A DNA stretch of 64,000 nt from Chionis minor (GCA_013398295.1 VZSF01001924.1:346580-410579); one strand, 5' to 3'. Shown: positions 51,731 through 63,980, numbered from the stretch's first letter. A program made the numbers and translations. Notes: generated from the sequence alone by a model not told the origin.

Positions 51731-54700
51731 GAAGGTAATGAAGCACTACAATCCTCTTTAGCTGTCCCTTGTCAGGCAGGCAGGACACGTCCAGGTTAAT
51801 TAAAGGCTAAAAGTGATACCAAGACTGTTTGATTGTAGATGGAAGCATGCTTGGTGAGGAACATCAAATGTCCAAGTGTTAGGTCCTCCAGGATGTCAGG
51901 TATCATATGTGCCTGAGGTAGACTAGAAGGATAAGACGGAAAGACAATCTTACAACTAAAGTGATTTTTTTTCCTCCCACTACCTGCAGGCTTTAAACAG
52001 GCTTTTTCATACACTTATCTTTCAAACAAAATACCTGTTCACATTTTGTTGGGTCCCTGTTCCCATGCTTCCCAGGTAAGTATAATAGTGCTTATCTACC
52101 AGAGCAGAGGCATTAAGAAACTGAAGTGGCAGAACTTCAGTTTCCTGAATTCTGAATGGACTTGAACAGAAGACAGCCTCTGAAGTCATCCCACTGAGTC
52201 TATGTTACTCTTATTTTTACGTTAGAAAACTGACCACCTTAGATTATCTCTTTGTGTATTTATACTGGAGGCATGTGGAAGCTTCCAAAGAGAGTTTCAT
52301 CCTCATCGAGATAATTTACTTCACTAAGAATAGGTGAAGCGCTAGTTCCTGTCTTAACTACTGCAATCAAGTGCCTGAGGTTAGGTGATAAATTTGAGCC
52401 CAAACTTCCAGAATTAGCTGGCTATACAAAAAAGTTCTTTTGGGGATTCGAATGTTTCACTTTGGTTATGTGTATTATGTACTCTATGAATCTTTTGCTG
52501 GGCGTATGACAAAATATTACAAAAGCATTCAAGCAATACAAAGCAGTGTTGAAGCAATTGGAGCAATGGTCACAAGGTTGTGTAGGCCAGATTTTGAAGA
52601 TGGAAAGATATACAAGCAGCTTTTAATTTGATTTGATTTAATTTCTGCTTATTTTATTTTGTTTTATTGGGAGCCTAACACTAAGAAGTTTGGACACATT
52701 TGAGCTGTGGTCATGTAGGACATCTTACTTATCCTTGATCCTGTACGTGTGCACCTGTTATTACATAGTCTTTCAGGACCTGGTCCTACATTATTATTAT
52801 TTTCTTTTTACAGCAGGATGCTACCTATTCAACCATTCTGTCGAAAATAAAATGTGCTTTTGTATTGAATTTGGCTGTAAACTTTTTCACCTCAATTTTT
52901 TGCAGAAGTTGGAAAGTAAATAGTGTTAGGCAGGAATGTGGAGGATGGTCATGTAAATTTGGTTGCTGGACGTTATCCCAGGGGGTTGGCTTCTGTGTTA
53001 ATCATGCTGTGTAAAAGTTTGCTTAATTCACATAGTGTTGTTTTTGCAATTTGAATTATTGTAACTTTTCTAATCCGTAGAATAATAGAAAATAAAAAAT
53101 AAACAGTAATAAACCACAGTAATTATACATGTGGTTTTGCTCTCTCTTTTGTGACTGGTCTATGTACAAGACTGAGATGTAGAGTAACTCAAAGAGATTA
53201 AACCTTCAATCCATGGATTAGCAATCTGAGGGGTTTTTTTAAATCCTATGATTAGGACATTCCTGGCCATAATCCATCTCCTACTTAAATTGGTTTGGTA
53301 AAATTAAATTCTATGAAGACCAACATTATGTATCAACAATTTTTAATTAAAAACACAAAGGGATTTTACCAATTATTTGTAGATAGTGAATGCATTCAGA
53401 GAGATCACTAGTTGAAATCTGAGGTTGGGGTTTTTTTCCAGTATTCATTCAGTTTTGATGACAAAGGTAAGGAAAAAACTAGGCTCAAGGTTTCCAAAGT
53501 AAAGTATGATATATATACCATCTACCACAATTTAGATATCATTTAAAACATTCAAACTTTTATGACATTTATCATTAAACTAGTATGTACAGGAAACATC
53601 AAAATAATAGAGCCTCATTGAAAGAATTAAGCATATTTGGACTAACATCCTTAAAATTAAGCTTGTATTAATGCAGTTTTCCAGCTCGGGGACCTGAGTC
53701 CTTGACATGAGTATTTCCTGAGAAGAAATATTCTGATGCAGGAAAATGTAAATGAATGCTAAGATTAAAAAATATACGTACTGAAGTAATACATTAGTTT
53801 ATTTTTAAGTCTTTTTTTTTTTTTTTAAGAATTAAGTTCATGTTGAAATATTTGAATCCATTATTTCAGTCATTAAAAATAGTCTGAGAAAACAGTTGGA
53901 AATTGTCACAAATGTCAGTTAAGTCTTTGATATATTTTCTAACTTCTAGAAAATGAATTATAGGAAAACATAAAGTGTAATTATTACAGGACTCCTTCAC
54001 AGACATTTCGAATTCACTTATTTCAAATTAACTGCTATACAAAGTTGGCATACAGTGTGCCCCTTTCTATTATTTTTAGTAAAATGGATTTCTTGCTGTG
54101 ATAAGTGATGCAATTGTAAATTTCAACTGAAAAGTGATTCTGATAAAGCAGCGGGTAGCATTTTTATTTAAGTAACAATGATGTTATTCAACAGCTATTA
54201 TAAGTGGTCTGAAATATGACGCTATAGTCAAAAACAACTGTGGAAAGTCATTGTTATCTTTTAAGATTTGGAATTTTTGTCCTCAGGAAGAAGTTCTGGG
54301 ACCTGTCTGGATGAATTTAAGTATGAACAAATTAAGAGTATCAATGAAATAACACTTCATTGTAAAGAAAGATCTGTCACGCTTTTTTTGTAATACTGTC
54401 AAGACTGAAATAATCTTTCAAATCACCAAAACTTAAAGGAATGTTACAGGCTACATTTCTTAATCATATTGGATACACCTGGCTACAGTAAATTAAGAGA
54501 AAAGAGCTATATACTCAGAGAAATCAGTGTTGTCCCATATAAGTTTTGGCCCTTATCAAGTCTCTCTGATGGATACGGAACAAATAACAGGTGTCTAGCC
54601 TTGAGAAGACAAAAAAATACTCTGAAGTAAATTAACTATTAACATTTCTTTGCTCAGTTAATGATGAGAGGGTAAAGCAAGTCACTTAATTAGTGACAAA

Positions 54701-55518
54701 CGTTGATAACTGTGTAACAACAAACATTCAGTTTCTGTCGTAAGTTTAATACTCTGTCCCTGGCTCCTGCCTTCTTGTGGAAAGCAGGGTAAGTAACATT
54801 TCTCTTCCTAAAAGACAAGTTACTCATTGTGTAAATATGAAACTGGGGACTCATGCCTCTGGCTAGAATAGAGCACACATACTGAATTATCTTACGGTAT
54901 GCAGAAGAGTGATTACCTCATTTTTTCATGAAAACATACAAGGAGAGAATGGAGAAAAAAAGATGAAAACAATGAAGAATTACAGTTGTGCTACATACCT
55001 TACTAGGAGGTATAGAAGATTCGATTTGATGTTATGTTTTTCCCCTTTTCTATTGCTTCTTCATGTAGTTTTAACCTATCTGAGGCCAAGTTCTGGTTTT
55101 TCCTGTAAATCCTTATCACAGACATTTCAGAAGAAATTCACCAGAAGACTTGCAAGGGAGAACTAGAATTTCTAGCCTCCCATGTTTGAAGTTCTGTTCC
55201 TTTAAGATAACTGCAACTTCCTCACAGTGTTTCATGCATCAGTACCGGAGAGGTCTGCTTCAAACCTCAGTTCTACATGAACTTTATTTATTTGCCTGAG
55301 AATACCAACCTAGGGATAAGAAGACCTGAAAAAGTTCATATTGCGAGTTTTATATGCGATAATTCAAGGCTTCTAAAATATCAGTTTTTTCTATGTATTC
55401 TCTGCAAGGTCAGATTATGAGTAGTGTGGAACACTAAGAGATTGCAGTAAGGTTATATACCATTGTGAAAAACTGAAATGTTTCGCTGAATAAGGAGAAA
55501 ATATTACAGGTAAAAAAA
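51731..55518. other. Unannotated DNA
   Basis: No gene or transposon is recognised. The 63-codon frame at 52440-52631 looks somewhat protein-like but has no splice or domain support. Confidence 0.5.
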
Positions 55519-56058
55519 AATTCTGCTTTTGTCTAGGGTAAATTTTCTTCATAGTAGATTGTATGGTGTTATGTTTTGGAGTTGACTGAAACAGTATTGA
55601 TAACACACCCATGTTTTAGCTATTGCTGAATGATGCTTACACAGCATCAAGACATTTTCTGCTTCTCATGCTGCTGCACCAGCAAGTAGGCTGGAAGTAG
55701 CCAAGAAACTGGAAGAGGGCACAACCAAGACAGCTGATGGCAACTGAACAAAGTGTTATCCCATACCACATGATGCCAAGCTCTGCAAGTAAAGCTGGTA
55801 AAGGAAATTTGCCAGGGCTGCTACTGCTTGGGAACTGGTTGAGCATCAGGTTTTTTCTTGATTTTTTTTTTTTTTTTGGAGGTGAGGATGTTCAGGTTTT
55901 GGTTTGTTTTGATTTGGTTCCCTTACAAAACTGTCTTTATCTCAACCCACAAGTTTTGTAGCTTTTGCCCCTCCAATTCCCTTCCTCATACCTCTGAGGG
56001 GGGTATTGAGCAAGTGGTTGTGTGGTGTTTAGCTGCCTACCAGGATTAAGCCATAAAA
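55519..56058 (+). mobile_element. Degraded solo LTR (endogenous retrovirus, ERVL-like)
   Basis: The segment follows the order of a common bird LTR: a 5' block (ttctgcttttgtctagggta, then aattttcttcatagtag), a U3 stretch with cttctcatgctgctgcacca, a promoter-proximal part (ccataccacatgatgcc), then ctgtctttatctcaacccac and a 3' end ggattaagccataaaa. The CAACCCACAAG motif at 55943-55953 is shared with the LTR at 62257 (CAACCCATAAG). The 3' terminus has lost the canonical ...CGACA end, and no target duplication is visible. No internal retroviral genes are adjacent. The TATA region is mutated, and a T-run of about 17 has expanded near 55860. The assignment to an ERVL-like family is from memory. 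Confidence 0.75.
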
Positions 56059-56078
56059 ACCCTTTATCTGGAAAACAA

Positions 56079-56118
56079 AAAAAACCCAAAAAAACCCAAA
56101 CCCAAAACCAAACCAATA
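56079..56118. repeat. A-rich (AAAACCC)-like tract
   Basis: A-runs are interrupted by CCC at irregular spacing. It lies 20 bases downstream of the degraded LTR. Confidence 0.7.
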
Positions 56119-57964
56119 ACTGAGTTATCACAGAATTAAACATTTGTATATTATTGCAAGGCACAATGGTTACTTTCCACAGCTACTCTTCATAATAAAT
56201 ATTTCCTAGTTTGTCTATAATATTGAAGTATTCTAAAATAAAAATATCCTTTTTTTTCTTATTACAATTGTTTATAGGAAGGAAAAAAAAAGGATTAAAG
56301 TCTGTTTTCCCAACAGAAACAGTTTTCATGTCTTTCTACCCCCAAATAACTCTACTAATATGCAGGTGAAAAAGCAGATCATATTTCTCCTCATTCTTTT
56401 AATAATAAACTACACCCCATCTAATTTGGCCTGTCACAGTTGTTGACATGAGTGATAGCTAGATGACTGCCCTATTATAGGCAACTATCCTAAAGAACAA
56501 TTTGAATTAAGTTATAAAAATGCCAGATCCAAGCCACTGTAAGACAATATAAATACAGAATTGTAAACTTACAGTAAGTATTAGCTATCTAATCTTGGTA
56601 GAAATGCAATTGTTAATGATCAAAAAATATAGAAATAAAACAAAGCCAAAAAGAACAGTAACAAAAAAGCCCTCATGGCCAAATAAGAAACTTAATTAAA
56701 ACATTTAAGTTGTAATGTTTTAAATGGACAAACGTGGTGTATGGGATATATAATTTTGTCAATTATTATTTGCTAGATTGCATGTTTTGGTCTTGTAATA
56801 CTTCTTTATTAGCCCATTAAATGAACCTATTGTTGATACAGAGCGAGGCGATGATTAGAAAGTCATGGTTTTGGAAGCTGCAAATAAATCTCCTGTGGAA
56901 GGTTTTACATAATTCCATGAATCTATACTGGGAAAGTCCTTGTAGCAAAATTCATTATTTCTGTTATAGTAGAAAAATACAGATAGACAGCATACAAACT
57001 GTATCTTCAAGATTAATTAGGAGAAAAAATTCTGTAAGTATATCCAACTGCCTACTAAGCAGGTACATGCTGCTACATTAGCTGAATAGAAACCTCTTGG
57101 ATTAACACGATGTGCAATATTCTTTTGTCATACTTGGTTGACAGCAAAGGAGACAGAAATAATAAAATAGAAAACAAAAATCTACTCAAACAAATCCTTA
57201 ACTGGCAGTATTGAAACAGACCTCTGTAATGCTTTATTTTTTTTGCTGTAAAACTTTCAAATAAATGGGAATTGGCTGTTTCTATGGCACCTTTATGTGT
57301 CCAGACAGTAAGGAAATGAAATTTAAAATAGTTAAAGCATAAATTAAATATATATTCTTAAATGATCATAATTATCAACTAGGACAAATTAGCAAGGGAT
57401 ATCATAGACGGATTGTTTGAAATGTTTGTGTCAAAACCAGATGTTGTAGGGGTATGTCACAGTTAGAGAGATGGCAGGAATATGAATAATGGAGTGAAAT
57501 CTATGAACTACTTTCACAATGGAGGTCAATAAACATGTGATATTTTACCCTCACGATCTAAGAATCAGATGAATTCTTTACAGGTGTTTGATATCATTCT
57601 AATGTGAAAATATTGTTTAGACAATAAAAAACTCATTCAGTAGTGATAGTGAATTGACAAATACAGAATAATATTATTTGCTTCGCAATGCATCTTAATC
57701 AACAAAAACCGCTAATAATGATGATCTTAATAAGATCATAGGATATCATTATGAATCACAATGAGCATCTATAATTAAAGATTTATGGGACATTTAAAAA
57801 TATAGGATACATTATGCTAAATATATAAATATAAATTAATTGACATTCTGAAAGCAATTTGCAAAGATTAGTGAAAACACTTTCACTCACCTTTGTAATG
57901 AAAATAAGTGAGAAAAAAAAAGTAGTATTTCTTTACTGACAATCCAAAGGTACATGTATAATCT
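56119..57964. other. Unannotated DNA
   Basis: No gene is recognised. A perfect 9-bp-arm palindrome (atgatctta-a-taagatcat) is at 57721-57739. Confidence 0.55.
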
Positions 57965-59700
57965 TGCAAGTTGTGTCTATAAATACATTAGCAACAAAAG
58001 GAGGACTAAGGAGAATCTCCATCCTTTAGTAGATGGAGGTGGAAACACAGTGACAAAGGATGAGAAAAAGGCCGAGGTACTTAATGCTTTCTTTGCCTCA
58101 GTCCTTAACAGTAAGACCAATTGTTCCCTGAGTACCCAGCCCCCTCAGCTAGTAGACAGGGGCGGGGAGCAGAATGAAGCACCCTTAATCCAAGAGGAAA
58201 TTGTTAATGACCTGCTACACCACTATGAAATATACAAGTCTGTGGGGTCAGATGAGATCCATCCAAGGGTACTGAGGGACCTGGCGGAAGTGCTCACCAA
58301 GCCACTTTCCACCATTTATCAGCAGTCCTGGCTAGCCGGGTAGGTCCCGGTTGACTGGAAGTTAGCATATGTGATGTCAACCCACAAGAAAGGCTGGAAG
58401 GAGGATCCTGGGAACTGCAGGCCTGTCAGTCTGACCTCAGTGCCACAGAAGGTTATGGAACAGATCACTTTGAGTGCCATTACACAGCACACGCAGGACA
58501 ACTAAGTGGTCAGGCCTAGCCAGTATGGGTTTATGAAAGACATGTCCTGCTTGACTAACCTGATCGCCTTCTGTGACAAGGTGACCCACTTGGTGGATGA
58601 GGGAAAGGCTGTTGATGTTGTCTGCCTGGACTTTAGTAAAGCCTTTGACACCATTTCCCACAGCATTCTCCTGGAGAAACTGGCTGCACGTGGCTTGGAT
58701 GGGTGAGTCAAAAAACTGGCTGGAAGGCTGGGCCCAAAGAGTTGTAGTGAATGGAATTAAATCCAGTTGGCTGGTCACAAGTGGTGTTCCCCAGTGCTGT
58801 TCTCCTTAATATCTGTATTGATGGTCTGGACGAGGGGATCGAGTGTACCCTCAGTAAGCTTGCAGATGACAGCAAGTTGAGTGGGAGTGGTGATCTGTTT
58901 GAGGATAAGATAGTTCTACAGAGGGATCTGGACTGGATGGATGGATGGGTCAAGGCCAGCGGTATGAGACTCAACAAGGCCAAGTGCTGGGTCCTGCACT
59001 TGGGTCACAACAACACCATGCACCACTACAAGCCTGGATGTGTTTGTCGACAGCTGGCTAAATATGAGCCAGCAGTGTACCCAGGTGGCCAAGAAGGCCA
59101 ACAGCATCCAGGCTTGTATCAGGAATAGTATGGCCAGCACGACTAGGGAAGTGATCATCCCCCTGTACTCAGCACTGGTGAGGCCGCACCTCAAATATTG
59201 TGTTCAGTTTTGGGCCCCTCACTCCAAGAAAGACATCGAGGTGCTGGAGCGTGTCCAGAGAATGGCAATGGAGCTGGTGAGGGCTCTAAAGAACCAGTTT
59301 TATGAAAAGCAGGTGAGGGAACTGGGGTTGTTTAGCCTGGAGAAAAGGAGACTGAAGGGAGACCTTATCACTCTCTACGACTACCTAAAAGGAGGTTGTA
59401 GCAAGGTGGGGGTCGATTTCTTCTCCCAAGTAACTGGCGATAGGACACCTCAAGTTGCATCAGAGGAGGTTTAGATTGGATATTAGGAAATAAATCTTCA
59501 CCAAAAGGGTTGTCATGCATTGGAACAGGCTGCCCAGGGCAGTGGTGGAATCACCATCCCTGGAGGTATTTAAAAGACGGGTAGAAGTGGTGCTGAGGGA
59601 CATGGTTGAGTGGTGATTTTGGCAGTATTGTGTTGATGGTTGGACTTGATGATCTTAAAGGTCCCTTCCAACCTAGGTGGTTCTATGACTCTATGATTCT
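57965..59700 (+). mobile_element. CR1: CR1 LINE copy D, most complete copy
   Basis: This is a 5'-truncated CR1 in plus orientation. It starts at the end of the ORF2 linker (YKYISNKRR at about 57980-58010), covers the whole RT domain and ORF2 C-terminus, and continues through the 3' UTR (ggttggacttgatgatctta, 59638 on) to the tail ctatgactctatgattct ending at 59700. It is used here as the internal reference for measuring deletions in copy A and the gap in copy C. A ~20-base deletion near 58795 removes the residues after GVPQ. No target duplication is clear, which is typical of CR1. Confidence 0.96.
57975..59600 (+). pseudogene. CR1 ORF2 reverse transcriptase pseudogene, copy D
   Basis: RT homology spans three main pieces. 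Piece 1 (57975-58706, one frame) has nonsense codons at 58341 and near 58503 and includes NAFFASVLNSKT, HPRVLRDLAE, IYQQSW, THKKGWKEDPGN and motif A CLDFSKAFDT. Piece 2 (about 58751-59035) is in another frame and carries motif C as LADD (58859-58870) instead of FADD, plus [14 protein letters not shown]. Piece 3 (59040-59445) returns to the first frame with [25 protein letters not shown] and the [15 protein letters not shown] end. A further frameshift is near 59447. It is clearly inactive. Confidence 0.93.
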
Positions 59701-61690
59701 AAAACGCTTTGAAGTAGAATCTTATTAAATTATTTTAACATTAAGGCCATTAAGGAAGAGTCATAGGGAGCATGGAGCTGTTCAAATGGTTTGAATGATG
59801 GTTGTTGACCACATTCTCATGAAAGATGGTTATGTGACACAAATAACAAGAACTGATGCCAATTCTCTATGATAATAAAAAGTAAGGATACACTTGAAAG
59901 AATAGTATAAAAATGTTAATTGTCCCTCCTCAGATATACAACAGAGATATTGTGAGTCAAAACTAAAGATGGGTTGTTCATCCTGAAAATGGAGATGAGT
60001 GGGTGGCTGGGCCACCCCCCCCCATAACTGATGAATGCTAATGAAAGCTAATCTTATTGAAAACAAATTTAAGAAAGCTAAATATCTTGTGATAAATACA
60101 TCTGAAGAAGACCTGAAGGAAGTATCTTCCAATGAGAGTGGAAGGTAGCTATCCATTGTGAGAGAAAAAAACAAATAAATTAAAAAAATCAGGTAGTGAC
60201 AAAATGCCAAATGCTTCTGTGTCCAACATAGACATAAGTAACCCACCAGTCCCAGGTAAAGATTATATAGTAAAAAAAAAAGATGTGAAAGCAAGCTATT
60301 AATATCTCACATAGTTAAATTAATTTGATACTTCCAATTATAAGTTTCTGTTTACAAGTGTGTAATTGCATTACCTCTTAAAACAGCTAAACTTAAGTTA
60401 ATGTGAGAAAAAACTCTGTTCAGATATACTAAAAAAAGTACTGTTACCATTTATGTAATAACAAAAAACCCTGAAGATTTCTGCTTTGCTAAGAATGTTA
60501 CATCTCAGGATATGCAAGCTTTGCTCAGGTTTTGCAATTATTTTTTCTTATACTACCACAATACAAGCACAAGAAAGAATAGAAAACTATATATCTTTCA
60601 TATATATTTATTGCTTTTTCTGAGTCCTCAAAGAAAAGCACGAACTGACCACCTCAATAACATGAGACTGGGAATGGGATTGAAGAGAAATGACTGGGTT
60701 ATGAAAGCCTACAGGAGAAAACCTTGTCTTGAGTCTGGAAATTTGGAATTAAATGTTGGAACTGCCTCCGTACTAGATTTAAAATCTGCTGAAAAAATGG
60801 ATGGAAATTAGAATGTGTGAAATGGTTTATAGTGTGGGTAAATCAAATCAGGATAATCATAAGAAGTGATTGAAATAAGGTGTCATGTCCTAGCTTTAGA
60901 AGGTCTCAATTAGCATTCTCAATAAAGTTACCCACATATAAGGTCTTTGAATGTACTACTAAATTAAATAAAAAAAAAAAAAGATCTAGCTAAGGAGGAA
61001 AACATAAGGGGGTGGAAAAAGCTAGTGCCTATTCTATTTGTCTTAAATCTGTATAGTTCTATAGCGTTTATCTATCTATATTTATGTTGATCTGTATCTA
61101 TCTACTTGGACATGTTTAATACTGGAAGCTGTTACTCCTTAATAAAAGTGATAAAAGCTGGTGAGAGGGTTTTCTTTCCTAACGTCGGTAAAATCGTGAA
61201 ATATATTACATCCTGTTTCTCCCACCTGCCCCAGAATTCTGAAGAAAAATATAGCTGATTCTCTGGAACTATTCTTCTCAGGACTCCTCCTAACATATAA
61301 TTTATGTGACTTTTTTTCAGTTGTCTCCAAAAGTTCTTTATAAAAGTACAGTCCCCCTCAAACAGATTTTCTTTCACATAATTTACTAAGTTTCTTGTAT
61401 TACTTTCATTGAATTATTGTATTATGCTCACATCAGTAGTTCCTCTGTTGTACGTACTTTGACTTTTTTGAACTATACCTGCTGTTGTCCCTAGTTGCTG
61501 CTTCAATAACCTTTTAAATATGCAAACCTGACTATGGTAAAAGGAAGGTTTTCAGGAAAAGACTACATTTTCGTACAGGGTGAATGTCATTCAGCGGTAA
61601 TTTTTCATGTCAGAGAAAATACAATTTTAGGTGGCCAGGCTTCTATTTAACTCCTTGAATGATTCATTATAAATCATTCACTTTAGCCCA
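59701..61690. other. Unannotated DNA
   Basis: No gene is recognised. The 154-codon minus-strand frame at 59830-60294 is hydrophobic and Phe/Leu/Tyr-rich as expected of AT-rich DNA, with no domain. There are an A-run at about 60968-60982 and an imperfect TATC run at about 61067-61102. Confidence 0.5.
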
Positions 61691-61693
61691 CCA

Positions 61694-61694
61694 A

Positions 61695-61729
<35 letters not shown>

Positions 61730-61756
61730 GTTTGTTTGTTTGTTTGTTTGTTTGTA
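61694..61756. repeat. Compound (TTAG)n(TTTG)n microsatellite
   Basis: About eight TTAG units pass directly into about seven TTTG units. The two motifs differ by one substitution, so one probably arose from the other and spread by slippage. Confidence 0.95.
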
Positions 61757-62250
61757 CAGCTCTCTGAACACATACTAATTTGTCAGTATCTTTATGGAAA
61801 TTTGATGCCCAGAGCTGAATGGACTGCTGTAGGTGATATCACACCAGTGCCTTAGAAAGACAAGTTTTATTAGTCACTTTCCTTTGTAAGGTAATGCATA
61901 TATAGTCCAAAATTTTTATTAACCTTTTTATTTTACTGCAAGAATGGAAACAGATACCCAATTCACTGTCCAGTATTCCCAGACTTAATGCTGTCCAGGT
62001 TGTTGCCTCCCTTTCAGTCTTTGTAGGGTTTCATTGATCTGTTCACACATTCTTAAGCTTGCATTTTTCCAACCAATCTCAGAGTTTTCTGCCCATGTTG
62101 TTAATTTCTGATTCCTCATTGGTACTTGTAACTTTTCAAAATCTATCATTGGCAAATCTCCTTATCAATTTCCTTGTTTCTTATTTTCTGTTAAATACTA
62201 ATAGGAGTTACGTATCTAATTTCTGGGTCTTCAGTTTCTTTCTCAAGTTG
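61757..62250 (-). mobile_element. Ancient CR1/L3-like LINE ORF2 fragment
   Basis: On the plus strand, gatgcccagagctgaatgga and gctgtaggtgatatcacacc are a degraded reverse complement of the CR1 block encoding [12 protein letters not shown] (compare 59180-59215 in copy D). The following blocks, such as taatgcatatatagtccaaa and ttggcaaatctccttatcaa, continue the same element in order, the latter near the FADD region. It is much more diverged than copies A-D, and no frame survives. The solo LTR begins within 10 bases of its recognisable end. Confidence 0.6.
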
Positions 62251-62251
62251 A

Positions 62252-62256
62252 TATAT
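62252..62256. repeat. Left target-site duplication TATAT
   Basis: TATAT lies immediately before the LTR and is matched by TATAT at 63398-63402. Five-base duplications are usual for ERVL-like integrations. The motif is AT-simple, so chance agreement is possible. Confidence 0.65.
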
Positions 62257-62607
62257 TCTCCTGGTTTGAGGTAGCACAGAGTCAATTTTCTGTTCAGTAA
62301 TTTTACTTTTCATTTAAGTCTCTTCTAACAAAATGGCAGTCTCTGAAATTAGCAGCATATTTTTCAGTGTTCACTTCCGCAGTGATAACGCTTAATGTTT
62401 ACAGCATATACCAAGGAATTGTATGCAGAGAGACTCTTGCTTATACTTATTCCTGTAACAACCAAGGTCAGCTAACTTTGTTATGTGCATTTTGGAGGGC
62501 TGGAAGCAGAAGAGTGTAAAGGGGTGGCACCTGCAGTGAGGAGTGGACAGGACAGGAGACCCAAAACTCACCAACAGGGTATTCCATCTCATCTGCATCA
62601 TGCTCAG

Positions 62608-62615
62608 TATAAAAG
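62608..62615 (+). promoter_or_regulatory. LTR TATA box
   Basis: TATAAAAG lies about 350 bases into the LTR. Its preceding context (ccat, gcatcatgctcag) is where bird LTRs of this type carry the promoter, and R would start about 25-30 bases downstream, near 62638. Current activity is unknown. Confidence 0.6.
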
Positions 62616-62637
62616 ATGAGGGATCAAAGGGTCAGCT

Positions 62638-63007
62638 TGTTCTTCAGTGGCTGGCACCCAAGGGGGATTCTGTCTATTTGTCTGCCTTTGATTCCAATCC
62701 ATCCATTCCTGAATCCAGTTGCTGAATTCAGTAGTTGCCTGTCACTGAGTCCAGCCGGAGACTTTTCCAGTGCCTGCCAGTGACATGATCATCATCCTGG
62801 GAGCTCAATCCTGGTTTTGTATATATTGTATATATTTAATTATTTTCTTATTAATATTATTATTTTTCTTTTTATTATTAATATTTAATTGAAGTAGTTT
62901 TAGTTGCCTTTTCAACCCATAAGTCTCTCTCCTCCTTATTCTGTCTCCCTTCTCTTTTGGGGAGGCAGAGATTAAAAGAGAGCATCTGTCACTCATATAG
63001 TGGCCAG
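62638..63007. repeat. First copy of identical 370-bp duplication
   Basis: This is identical base for base to 63009-63378 (offset 371), with a single N at 63008 between them. The identical 63-codon minus-strand frames at 62805-62996 and 63176-63367 show the identity. Confidence 0.97.
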
Positions 63008-63008
63008 N
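63008..63008. other. Single-N assembly junction in LTR
   Basis: One N lies exactly between two perfect 370-base copies. It has the same form as the junction at 1720. Confidence 0.85.
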
Positions 63009-63378
63009 TGTTCTTCAGTGGCTGGCACCCAAGGGGGATTCTGTCTATTTGTCTGCCTTTGATTCCAATCCATCCATTCCTGAATCCAGTTGCTGAATTC
63101 AGTAGTTGCCTGTCACTGAGTCCAGCCGGAGACTTTTCCAGTGCCTGCCAGTGACATGATCATCATCCTGGGAGCTCAATCCTGGTTTTGTATATATTGT
63201 ATATATTTAATTATTTTCTTATTAATATTATTATTTTTCTTTTTATTATTAATATTTAATTGAAGTAGTTTTAGTTGCCTTTTCAACCCATAAGTCTCTC
63301 TCCTCCTTATTCTGTCTCCCTTCTCTTTTGGGGAGGCAGAGATTAAAAGAGAGCATCTGTCACTCATATAGTGGCCAG
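63009..63378. repeat. Second copy of identical 370-bp duplication
   Basis: This is the second member of the pair; it continues without a break into the true LTR 3' end and the right TATAT. Confidence 0.97.
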
Positions 63379-63397
63379 CACAGCCTAAATCATGACA

Positions 63398-63402
63398 TAT
63401 AT
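63398..63402. repeat. Right target-site duplication TATAT
   Basis: TATAT directly follows the terminal ACA of the LTR and matches 62252-62256. Confidence 0.65.
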
Positions 63403-63980
63403 GAAGATTTGCAAATAGTGTTTCAAATGCATTCTTCAGTCAGGCATCAACGTACTATTTCTCTAAAGTGTGAATGTAAAAATTTATGAAGGTTGGAAAA
63501 TGAAAAACTTTCCTTATTCAATTGCTTGAGTTGAAATCCAGGTTTAGAGTTACTACTAACTTCAACAGCAGAAGTAACATCACTACATACTGTATCACTG
63601 AATAAAGAGAACACCTTCCAGGAGGTTTTTTGCTTGTTTTGTTTTTGACATATGTACTTTTTAAGAATGGGATTATTCATTTTATTTTATGGAAAAAAGA
63701 ATACTTAACAGGGTTTTCTTTTACATAAATATGTACCCGCACACCCTCACACAGACAGAATACATTATTTTATTGGTTTGCTGAGTTAGCTTTCCATGCA
63801 TTGCCCTACTTGGTTAGCTTTTCTTGATAATAGATATCTTCAGCCTTGAGGACTGTTACTCTGTTACCTTTAATGAACGTAATAGATCTGTTCCTTAGCA
63901 AACATAAAATGGTTTCACCAAAATGAAGAGACTCATGACTATTTATACAAGCTGAAGCTTACTTATGCCTATGTGTGACT
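63403..63980. other. Unannotated spacer between two LTRs
   Basis: About 580 bases with no gene or recognisable retroviral internal sequence separate the solo LTR from the LTR edge at the end of the window. Confidence 0.55.

Larger units (their letters stand above)
62257..63397 (+). mobile_element. Solo LTR (ERVL-like), inflated by a false duplication
   Basis: The LTR runs from tctcctggtttgaggtag (62257) to cagcctaaatcatgaca (63397) and is flanked by TATAT on both sides. U3 contains ggtattccatctcatctgc and a TATA box (TATAAAAG, 62608-62615). The U5 side contains CAACCCATAAG (62913 and 63284), as in the LTR at 55519. The first two bases read TC rather than the canonical TG. A 370-base internal segment appears twice with an N between the copies; removing one copy plus the N gives 770 bases. 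No internal retroviral sequence is present, so this is the product of LTR-LTR recombination. The family name is from memory; orientation is supported by the TATA box and the shared 3' ends. Confidence 0.85.

Noticed and set aside
52440..52631. 63-codon frame with a protein-like look
   Set aside because: No splice sites, domain or recognisable family; too short to support.
59830..60294. 154-codon hydrophobic frame (-)
   Set aside because: Phe/Leu/Tyr-rich composition expected from AT-rich DNA; no recognisable motif or gene context.
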